64,000 nucleotides of DNA, from positions 186,001 through 250,000 of the forward strand of contig WSXY01000001.1 in NCBI GenBank assembly GCA_009773565.1, read 5' to 3'. Positions 58,193 through 64,000 of this stretch are shown piece by piece. Both the position numbers and the translations under genes were made by a program. Position 1 is the first letter of the stretch, and each line of letters begins with the position of its first letter. Source of the DNA: Actinomycetota bacterium (GTDB lineage Bacteria > Actinomycetota > Coriobacteriia > Anaerosomatales > Anaerosomataceae). Below the pieces are notes generated by a model. It did no database searches and was not told the DNA's origin. It saw only the letters and a program-made list of their open reading frames with translations.

Positions 58193-58867
58193 ATGGAAGC
58201 CATCCGATACTACGTGCAGGGCGCGTTCCAGGGCGTGAAGGTGACGCCCGAGGTTCTCGAGCAGCAAGAGGAGCTCATCGCGGACCTGACAGCGAAGGTG
58301 GGCGACCTCGTCGCACAGGGCAAGTCCGAAGAGGAGGCCCTCGGAGTAGCGATCGCATCTGTAGGCGATCTCTCCACGCTGGTCTCGGAGTTCGAAGCTG
58401 TCGAAGAGACGCCTGATCCAGTCCCAACGGCCTCGGTCTACGCGTCGCGCCTGGACCTGCATGTCATCGCGATCAGCGCCGGTATCGGCGCCGCGGTGAT
58501 GATTGGCAGCACCGCCCTGGGGGCCTTGACCGACCTGGTGCATTCGGGTGCCGGGTTCTCGCTCCTGGCGGTGCTGGCAGTGGGTATCTGGTGGGTCCGC
58601 GCGGCGTACCTGCGCTATCAGGAATCACCCGGGAATGTTCAGATTCGGGACCTCGTCTACAAGGCGCGCTTCCGCAGGGCACTCGCCACATGGGCTGGCG
58701 TCGCGGCCGCTGCGACACTGCTCAACGCCGTGACGAGTACGGACTTCTGGTGCTGGCCAATCTGGGTCGCCGGCGGCACATGGGCGCTCACGGTCAAAGT
58801 CGAGGAGCGTCTTGTCGAACGCGCAGAGTTCCTCGCGCCGAGCGCCGCGGTATCAGAGGCTGTCTGA
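58193..58867 (+). CDS. PadR-linked membrane protein with permease-prefix (DUF1700-like) domain
   Basis: A 224-aa protein. The N-terminal 70 residues match the cytoplasmic 'permease prefix' or DUF1700 module: 'VLEQQEELIADLTAKVGDLVAQGKSEEEALGVAIASVGDLSTL' (charged helices and G-x-P/S turn). After a linker four hydrophobic segments follow (VIAISAGIGAAVMIGSTALG and similar). Downstream of PadR, such genes usually encode envelope-stress or ABC-related membrane regulators. GAAGGAG precedes the ATG. Function unknown. Confidence 0.75.
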   Translation: MEAIRYYVQGAFQGVKVTPEVLEQQEELIADLTAKVGDLVAQGKSEEEALGVAIASVGDLSTLVSEFEAVEETPDPVPTASVYASRLDLHVIAISAGIGAAVMIGSTALGALTDLVHSGAGFSLLAVLAVGIWWVRAAYLRYQESPGNVQIRDLVYKARFRRALATWAGVAAAATLLNAVTSTDFWCWPIWVAGGTWALTVKVEERLVERAEFLAPSAAVSEAV

Positions 58868-58902
58868 GAGGCCATCCAAGAGCCGGCGTCAGGCAGATGT
58901 AC

Positions 58903-59430
58903 TCACACTATAGGCCCGGCGCTCGCGAAGCCGCTCCGGCTGAGCTTCTTGATCTTCTTACGCCCCCAGTCGTAGTGACTAGACGTGCAAGAGACCAGGT
59001 ACGCACCAAGCGACGTTGTGCCCGTCCACGCATACAGCTTCCTGGTGAACAACTCCTCGTCGGTATGCCTGAGTATCAGGGCGTGAACCTCCTGGTGGCT
59101 CTGCGCCAACAGCTCAAGCGCGGCCTCCAGCGAAGTGCCCTGGTGATCCGCCCACAGCTCTCTGTTCAGGTCGGGCGTGGTTCTCCACGTGAAGCCGGCA
59201 GCAGGGATATCCGGCTTGTCGCCACGCATCCCGATGTCGTACCAGCCAAGCATCAGCTTGTGCCATTCGTACAGGTGACACACGACATCCCGAATCGTCC
59301 GGTCCCTGCCCTCGAACTGGAACTCGGCGCCACGGTGAGCAGCGGGAATCGCCTCGATTTCCGCCAACAGCAGCTGGAATCCGACACTGCTGGCCTCAGT
59401 CAGTTCTTCCTTGTTCGTTGCGCGCGCCAT
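58903..59430 (-). CDS. ClbS/DfsB-family (DUF1706) protein
   Basis: A 175-aa four-helix-bundle protein of the DinB-like superfamily: 'ATNKEELTEASSVGFQLLLAEIEAIP', 'FEGRDRTIRDVVCHLYEWHKLM', 'FTWRTTPDLNRELWADHQ' and 'CTSSHYDWGRKKIKKL'. ClbS inactivates the genotoxin colibactin by hydrolysing its cyclopropane, and DfsB homologues are common in bacteria that do not make it. Cytosolic; substrate here unknown. Confidence 0.9.
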   Translation of the reverse strand: MARATNKEELTEASSVGFQLLLAEIEAIPAAHRGAEFQFEGRDRTIRDVVCHLYEWHKLMLGWYDIGMRGDKPDIPAAGFTWRTTPDLNRELWADHQGTSLEAALELLAQSHQEVHALILRHTDEELFTRKLYAWTGTTSLGAYLVSCTSSHYDWGRKKIKKLSRSGFASAGPIV

Positions 59431-59522
59431 AGTCGCTCCTCAGGCGGGTGACTAACGTGTTCAAGATGAGCCACGCGTGGAGCTGATCGGCTCGATCTCA
59501 TTGTTAACACCTCATCACTTCA

Positions 59523-60068
59523 ATGAACATACGTAACCGAGCCGCTCTGAATACGACATACCATGTAGTGAACGGCGATCGAGTGCGGGGGGACAAGGTG
59601 TGGCGTGATCTCTACGTGCGGACATACCGCCACCTGCGAGGACGGGGAGCCTCACATCCCGACGCCGAGGACATCGCCCAAGAGGTGCTGGCAGCTGCCT
59701 ACGCGAACATCGACGGAATCGACCCGTCGAAGCTACAAGCGTGGCTGTTCGCGGCCGCAAGGAACAAGCTGGTCGACCAGCACAGGAGGAACCGGTTCGC
59801 GTCACTCGACGCCGTGCCGTCGCTCGCGGACCCGGGTGCCAATCCGGAAGACGCGACCCTCCGCTCCCTTGGCGTCGAGGCGCTCAGACGTGCGGTGGGG
59901 CGCCTGCCGGAACGCGACGCGCGCCTGGTGACACTGCACTACTTCGAAGAGCGTTCACTAGCCGAGATCGCCTGTATGCAAGGCATGTCGGCGACCGCCG
60001 TCAAAGTCGCGCTCTTCCGCGCGCGAGGGCGGCTTCGCTTGGCACTCGAGGAAAAGGAGAACCTGTGA
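59523..60068 (+). CDS. ECF-family RNA polymerase sigma factor
   Basis: A 181-aa sigma factor. Region 2: 'YRHLRGRGASHPDAEDIAQEVLAAAY' and 'KLQAWLFAAARNKLVDQHRR'. Region 4: 'LPERDARLVTLHYFEERSLAEIACMQGMSATAVKVALFRAR' (helix-turn-helix). ATG 59523 has no ribosome-binding site; GTG 59598, just after GGGGGGAC, gives a 156-aa product starting at WRDLYVRTY and is the likelier start. The 3' end overlaps the membrane anti-sigma gene by 4 bases. Confidence 0.92.
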   Translation: MNIRNRAALNTTYHVVNGDRVRGDKVWRDLYVRTYRHLRGRGASHPDAEDIAQEVLAAAYANIDGIDPSKLQAWLFAAARNKLVDQHRRNRFASLDAVPSLADPGANPEDATLRSLGVEALRRAVGRLPERDARLVTLHYFEERSLAEIACMQGMSATAVKVALFRARGRLRLALEEKENL

Positions 60069-61093
60069 ACACGAATGACCGGACTACCGGCGAAGCTACA
60101 CCGGCTACTGGCGATCAGATTGACGATGAAGGGAGCCCGACTTTCGACGAGCGCGCATTCATTCGGTCGGCGCGTGCGAAGAGCATGCGACGCACGACCG
60201 CGCTCGCAAGCCTGGTTGTGCTCGTTGCGCTGTGTGTCTCCGCGGGCGGTTGGGTGGCCTGGAATATAGGTATCCAAGCTCAATCCAACCGCGTCACCGC
60301 GTATCAGTACGAACTGGTATCGCTCAGTCAACCGAACACCTTCATCAGCGGCACGGGTCGTACTGACCTGCAATTCCCCGGGGCGCGTAATACCTACGCT
60401 GCCTACCGGCCGGTGGGAAGTCGCCCTGCGCCGCGTGGTGACGTCACCATCGAGTTCGAAATCTGGGGTGGCGAGGTAGCATCTACCGCGGGCGAATTGA
60501 TGTCCTGGCAAGCGCCGGTCCGCGAGTTCTCAGGAGCACAAATGGCTCCCGCGTTGCGGTTCCTGTATCCGCTTGAGGCCTCTGCGGCAAGCGTCCCCGA
60601 GGAAGCCCAGCTGCTCGCGGCCGCAACGGTGGTCACGCGCCAACGGCTGGAGGCGGCCCCCGCATCCGCGACGGCCGAGATAGCCGTCTCCTTCAAAGCT
60701 CGCAAGACTCTCGCTGAATTGGAGGCGTGGCTTCCTTCAGGCGTCACGCTCAACTGGGGCGCGGTAGACGTCTGGGCGCCCGAAAAGGGTCCGATTGTCA
60801 CGGCGGATGGCTCCATGGTGGGAATCGCATTTGTCGGTCCCGACGGCATCGCGAGCCCCGTTGCGCGCACTCAGCTCGAAAAGGACGTCGTGGATGACCT
60901 GCACTTCATCGCCGAACTGGCACCGAAGGGCACAGCGGATCGGTGTACGACCAGCGCGGACTTTCTCGCGCAGAACGGTGTTCGATACTACGGTGCAGTC
61001 GTGACCGGATCGGTTTCAGATATCCGGAAACTTCTCGCCGGGCCGGACGCGTCGTGCGCGACGCTTGGCTTCGTGGTCGAACCCTGGGAGTAG
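60065..61093 (+). CDS. Membrane anti-sigma factor-like protein
   Basis: A 342-aa protein with GTG start overlapping the sigma stop (GTGA) and AAGGAG upstream. The N-terminal 60 residues are cytosolic and charged (DDEGSPTFDERAFIRSARAK), as in sigma-regulatory domains. One transmembrane helix follows (TALASLVVLVALCVSAGGWVA). The external 250 residues hold two similar blocks (for example 'VEAAPASATAEIAVSFKARKTLAELE'-type AEIAVSFKARKTLAELEAW and 'TQLEKDVVDDLHFIAELAP'). The layout is a sigma factor regulator/sensor. No zinc-binding HxxxCxxC is present, so it is not a ZAS protein. Confidence 0.75.
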   Translation: MNTNDRTTGEATPATGDQIDDEGSPTFDERAFIRSARAKSMRRTTALASLVVLVALCVSAGGWVAWNIGIQAQSNRVTAYQYELVSLSQPNTFISGTGRTDLQFPGARNTYAAYRPVGSRPAPRGDVTIEFEIWGGEVASTAGELMSWQAPVREFSGAQMAPALRFLYPLEASAASVPEEAQLLAAATVVTRQRLEAAPASATAEIAVSFKARKTLAELEAWLPSGVTLNWGAVDVWAPEKGPIVTADGSMVGIAFVGPDGIASPVARTQLEKDVVDDLHFIAELAPKGTADRCTTSADFLAQNGVRYYGAVVTGSVSDIRKLLAGPDASCATLGFVVEPWE

Positions 61094-61119
61094 TCGAACG
61101 AGGCACGTGACAGTAGCCC

Positions 61120-61731
61120 TCACCTCATGGGCTGACGGATGACCGTCTTCCAGTTCGCGGGATCTGCCTTTCGGATGTCCGAGAGGTAGATCTCGTGGTG
61201 TTTGCCAGCACGCGCGCGCCCTGATTGCTCGATGAAGTCATGCACGCGCTCGATGACGGGGCCTTCGTCCGAGAATGGTCCGATATGCATTATCTGCGCC
61301 GCAGCACCCTCGGCGAAGGTCTCAAGCCGGATCTCGGCAAGTGCCGCCAGATCCTTCTTCTTACGAACCGCGGCGACGGCCTGATCGACCATCTCACCGG
61401 TGACGAAGTGCGGTTGCATGATCATCATGGTCCACTGCCACCCCGAGCGGTCGCCGGTGGCGAAATCCGACATGTCGTCCGCCCACCAGAGTCCTTCTAG
61501 CGGCATCACGCCGTAGTCGATGGCGAGGGGGCCCTTCTTGACGGCGAACTTGATGGTGTAGGACAGCGCAAAGAGCGCCTCCACGGAATCGGCGTAGGAC
61601 TGCGATGCGTTCGGATCGCCTCTGCCATCGAGCATCAGGAAGCTCAGGGCGGGGACGTCGACGGCCACAACCTGCTTCGACGTTGGCTGGTAGAGGTGCT
61701 TCAGCTCCCGCTTGAGATCGACCTTCTCCAC
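61120..61731 (-). CDS. GyrI-like small-molecule-binding protein
   Basis: A 203-aa protein: 'VAVDVPALSFLMLDGRGDPN' then 'ALFALSYTIKFAVKKGPLAIDYGVMPLEGLWW', 'WQWTMMIMQPHFV' and 'EGAAAQIMHIGPFSDEGPVIERVHDFI'. These form the GyrI/SBMC-like fold (BmrR ligand-binding type) that binds amphipathic drugs. It has no DNA-binding domain. Weak GGAGAA precedes the ATG. Probably cytosolic ligand sink or drug-resistance determinant (inference). Confidence 0.85.
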   Translation of the reverse strand: MEKVDLKRELKHLYQPTSKQVVAVDVPALSFLMLDGRGDPNASQSYADSVEALFALSYTIKFAVKKGPLAIDYGVMPLEGLWWADDMSDFATGDRSGWQWTMMIMQPHFVTGEMVDQAVAAVRKKKDLAALAEIRLETFAEGAAAQIMHIGPFSDEGPVIERVHDFIEQSGRARAGKHHEIYLSDIRKADPANWKTVIRQPMR

Positions 61732-61749
61732 GAATTTCTCCCTGTATAG

Positions 61750-62007
61750 CTAAGTTCTCGCTGCGAGGCCGAAGCGACTCATCCGGTTCCACCCAAGCAA
61801 GTAGCAGCACGGTAGCACTAGCGCAGATACTAAGATCGCCGCGAAATCCCGGAAGCCGAATCCGATCACCAGCAGCAGAAAGACACCGAAGGCACGAGAC
61901 CACGCTGCGCGTCGGCTGACTCCGACACGTCCGTCTCGGAGACCCAGCCAGTACACAAGTCCCCAGGCGAGACCGGACACGATGTAAACAGCGATGAGCA
62001 CGCCCAT
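61750..62007 (-). CDS. Small three-helix membrane protein
   Basis: An 85-aa protein with two or three hydrophobic helices ('LIAVYIVSGLAWGLVYWLGL', 'AFGVFLLLVIGFGFRDFAAIL' and 'LVSALVLPCCYLLG'). Loop charges suggest a cytoplasmic mid-loop (RRAAWSR). No family recognised. 18 nt separate it from the GyrI-like gene downstream on the same strand. Confidence 0.55.
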   Translation of the reverse strand: MGVLIAVYIVSGLAWGLVYWLGLRDGRVGVSRRAAWSRAFGVFLLLVIGFGFRDFAAILVSALVLPCCYLLGWNRMSRFGLAART

Positions 62008-62114
62008 CTCGACCCCCTACCGTCTCACCAACGCGCTTCGATTGAGGCGCGGCTCACATTCAGTAAGTCTACCTCGTGCGCGTCGGCCGGATGCACTTTT
62101 TAGGTCGCCCTGTA

Positions 62115-62591
62115 TCAGTGCAGCACACCCCTGCGAGACATCATCAGCGCATACCCAAAGAGCACCGCCGCGAGCCCCAGCGGCACAAGAACATCGAACA
62201 ACGACTGGCGCACGCCGAACACACTCAAGCGGTCCATGAACCCGAAGGAGATGATATCGAGACCGGCCTGAGCACAGAGCGCGACCAGCGCGACCGGAAC
62301 CGCGTGGCGACTGCGAAACAGCACGAGCGCCGAAGCTGCAACTGCACCAAAAACGCCCACGGTCCAGAACACGGCCGGGAGGGCCGGGTAGTGCTCGAAG
62401 TAGGCGATCTTCGCGGCGCCATAGCCCAGCTGCTCGAAGTAGACAGCGTCGTGACTCCTGGTCATGACATAGTCATAGGCACCGATGCCGTTGAAGACGG
62501 CTGCGAATCCTCCCACAAGCCACAGATGCCACGGGGCCTTCGTCCCAACACGATGCGGCACCTGTGCGTCGCCGCTTACCTTGCTAGCCAC
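62115..62591 (-). CDS. Membrane protein, function unknown
   Basis: A 158-aa protein. GTG 62591 follows AGGGGAGG; an in-frame GTG eight codons upstream has weaker spacing. Four helices are visible, including 'APWHLWLVGGFAAVFNGIGA', 'LPAVFWTVGVFGAVAASALV' and 'VPLGLAAVLFGYALMM', with 'YDYVMTRSHDAVYFEQLGY' in a loop. The W-H-L-W and YDY-T-R-x-x-x-Y pattern recalls a family next to transporters of small solutes, but I cannot name it. Confidence 0.6.
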   Translation of the reverse strand: MASKVSGDAQVPHRVGTKAPWHLWLVGGFAAVFNGIGAYDYVMTRSHDAVYFEQLGYGAAKIAYFEHYPALPAVFWTVGVFGAVAASALVLFRSRHAVPVALVALCAQAGLDIISFGFMDRLSVFGVRQSLFDVLVPLGLAAVLFGYALMMSRRGVLH

Positions 62592-62611
62592 ACGACCTCC
62601 CCTGCTACGGC

Positions 62612-63163
62612 TCACCGAGCCCAGAGCACCATCAATCCGAATACCACGAGAGCAAAGCCTAGAACTGCAAGCAAGCCATAGATGATGGACCGAGACCAGA
62701 GTCTACGAACCTCGATCCCGGCCGATTCGCCCTTCGGCCGTAGCAGGGCGACTCCGGTGGCAATGGACAACGCAAAGACCGCAACGGCGAGCGGGAGTGC
62801 GGCGTACACACCGAGGAGCAGGAAGGTGTCGGAGACGTTCTTACTCCACGGCACATCGGCGATCACGGACATGACCCAGACGACGACGAGCGCCCCGTAG
62901 GCGAGGCCCGCCCATCCTACGCGCCTGCGCCAGGGTCGATCGATGAGGGCAAGCAGTGCGCCGCAGATCGGGACGATGAAGACTGCGCCGGGGACGGAAG
63001 CGATAGCGACGCCAAGCGCCAGCATATACAGCACGTCGACTGGTGCACCTACGACGTAGACCACAAGCAAGCCGATTCCGACCGCTCCACTCGCAACGAG
63101 CGCCAGCCCGACTGCACTACGCCCGCGGCGGCCTAGCAGTGAATCCGGTGTGGCAGTCCCCAT
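62612..63163 (-). CDS. Five-span membrane protein, function unknown
   Basis: A 183-aa protein from ATG 63163 with GAAAGAGGG upstream. Helices: 'RSAVGLALVASGAVGIGLLVVYVV', 'VDVLYMLALGVAIASVPGAVF', 'VIPICGALLALI'-like IVPICGALLALID, 'WAGLAYGALVVVWVMSVIAD', 'TFLLLGVYAALPLAVAVFALS' and 'IIYGLLAVLGFALVVFGLM'. 20 nt upstream of the preceding (62591) gene and on the same strand, so probably co-transcribed. Family not recognised. Confidence 0.6.
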   Translation of the reverse strand: MGTATPDSLLGRRGRSAVGLALVASGAVGIGLLVVYVVGAPVDVLYMLALGVAIASVPGAVFIVPICGALLALIDRPWRRRVGWAGLAYGALVVVWVMSVIADVPWSKNVSDTFLLLGVYAALPLAVAVFALSIATGVALLRPKGESAGIEVRRLWSRSIIYGLLAVLGFALVVFGLMVLWAR

Positions 63164-63183
63164 TTGACCCTCTTTCCTCGTCG

Positions 63184-63645
63184 TCACACCAGCGCTTTCT
63201 CGTAGCAAACGCACAGTGCCGCGCCTTCGTATTCGCCAAACAGCGGTATGCGGCGGTATCCGGCCGCCTCGTACAGCGCCAACGCTTCCGGCTGGCGGAC
63301 ACCGGATCCGAGCCGCACAGCAGAGTAACCCAGCGCGCACGCCTGCGCCTCAAGCGCTCCAAGCATCCGGCGAGCACCGCCGAGGCGCCGAGCTTCTGGA
63401 AGAACGAACATCCGCGTGACCTCGCCAACACCAGCCTCGAGCTCACGCAACGCGCCGCAGCCGACCGGAACGTCGCCGCTATACGTGACGACAGCGACGG
63501 CCATCTCCTGCGCTGGAGGTGACGCGCCCTCGCTGAGCCCGGGATAACGATCCTCGAGTTCCGCGTCGAGGGCGGAGACGAGAGCAGCGAAGTCGGGTGA
63601 ATCACACTCTACGAGGCGGACGATCTGGTCATAGGACGAAGCCAA
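63184..63645 (-). CDS. GNAT-family acetyltransferase with TTG start
   Basis: A 153-aa protein. TTG 63645 lies 6 nt after a G-rich ribosome-binding site that includes a run of nine G (GGGGGGGGGAG on the minus strand). Features: 'SPDFAALVSALDAELEDRYPG', 'AVVTYSGDVPVGCGALRELEAG', 'RMFVLPEARRLGGARRMLGALE' (acetyl-CoA loop) and 'LYEAAGYRRIPLFGEYEG'. Substrate unknown. Note that the open frame continues upstream to 63996 in a shadow of the next gene. Confidence 0.82.
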   Translation of the reverse strand: MASSYDQIVRLVECDSPDFAALVSALDAELEDRYPGLSEGASPPAQEMAVAVVTYSGDVPVGCGALRELEAGVGEVTRMFVLPEARRLGGARRMLGALEAQACALGYSAVRLGSGVRQPEALALYEAAGYRRIPLFGEYEGAALCVCYEKALV

Positions 63646-63676
63646 CGGTACTCCCCCCCCCGATAGTCCGCTAGGG

Positions 63677-64000
63677 CTAGCGCGCATCAGCCCCCCTGCA
63701 AGCTGTCCACGTACTCGATGGCTGCTCGAATACGCTGACGTAGCGCCCGTATTCATCCGAGTTCTGGAGGTTGATCTGAACCCACTCACGCATTCGCCGT
63801 TTACCCAGCGGCTGAAATGGAACGGCATTCGGATCGGCATACAGCAGCTGCATGGCCACGGCCTCCGGCACCTTAAGGCCGATGCCCCCTTCATACAAGC
63901 ACATCGCCAGCTTCCGACCAACGTAGTACGCGGGATAACCAAACATCGCACCAGGTCTAACGCGCGCATCTTGAAGCAACAACCGGTCGAGGACATCTTT
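63677..64000 (-). CDS. TfoX N-terminal-like domain protein, 5' truncated by window edge
   Basis: The frame is open to base 64000 (108 codons seen). Motif 'GAMFGYPAYYVGRKLAMCLYE' followed by 'IGLKVPEAVAMQLL' and 'KRRMREWVQINLQNSDEYGRYV' matches the small TfoX/YdhG-type cytosolic domain (M-F-G-x-x-A-Y/F). Its N-terminus lies outside the window. Function unknown. Confidence 0.7.
   Translation of the reverse strand, partial: KDVLDRLLLQDARVRPGAMFGYPAYYVGRKLAMCLYEGGIGLKVPEAVAMQLLYADPNAVPFQPLGKRRMREWVQINLQNSDEYGRYVSVFEQPSSTWTACRGADAR

Overview
The window is 64 kb of GC-rich chromosome from what looks like an anaerobic, monoderm Actinomycetota. A deep-branching Coriobacteriia-like lineage is my best guess (inference). 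The pointers are the order rpsF-ssb-rpsR-DUF2232-rplI-dnaB, a pair of adjacent WYL regulators of the actinobacterial PafB/PafC type, an Hcp/ferredoxin/YgbA nitrosative-stress cluster, ECF-type vitamin or nucleobase transport, a flavodoxin/ferredoxin membrane protein, many lipobox lipoproteins and a heliorhodopsin. I see no phage, transposase, rRNA or CRISPR array; there is one tRNA, tRNA-Gly(CCC).

1-11 kb: the end of an FtsX-like permease, RecQ, a lipoprotein sugar dehydrogenase and a COG2509 flavoprotein. Between the last of these and dnaB lies an 80-residue glutaredoxin gene that a conventional gene caller would miss. Its CxxC motif is encoded TGA-Pro-Tyr-Cys and a bacterial SECIS-like hairpin follows at the right distance, so I read it as a selenoprotein. 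The replication/ribosomal operon rpsF to dnaB and an M23 peptidase follow.

11-22 kb: tRNA-Gly, then a tightly overlapping potassium-uptake operon (trkA, trkA, a 50-aa membrane protein, trkH, an OB-fold lipoprotein), a zinc-ribbon mini-protein, a GGDEF/DUF1461 pair, an M28 peptidase, and a ygbA-fdx-hcp operon divergent from a Crp/Fnr regulator with a perfect TTGAC-N4-GTCAA palindrome between them.

22-34 kb: polysaccharide deacetylase and membrane proteins. A 320-bp gap then carries a consensus sigma-54 promoter followed about 100 nt later by a strong terminator, a candidate small RNA with two C-rich loops. Next come the WYL pair, a two-component system, and an ECF transporter (fused two-domain ATPase, T and S components) divergent from a TudS-related desulfidase, which suggests uptake and desulfuration of a thionated nucleobase.

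34-64 kb: an accessory region of short operons. It holds an EFR1 flavodoxin/ferredoxin protein, fused PabBC, numerous small conserved or unknown proteins, acetyltransferases, two PadR-controlled modules (one with a 26-bp palindromic operator and a truncated third gene), an XRE/membrane pair with a clear promoter, a heliorhodopsin next to a SOUL haem protein, LepB, and an ECF sigma/anti-sigma pair. One bacterial-PH-domain gene is frameshifted, and an attC-like hairpin overlaps the end of a CPBP protease gene, so part of this region may have arrived as gene cassettes.

Starts were chosen by ribosome-binding site and family alignment from memory. No database search was run. Functional names rest on motifs visible in the translations.
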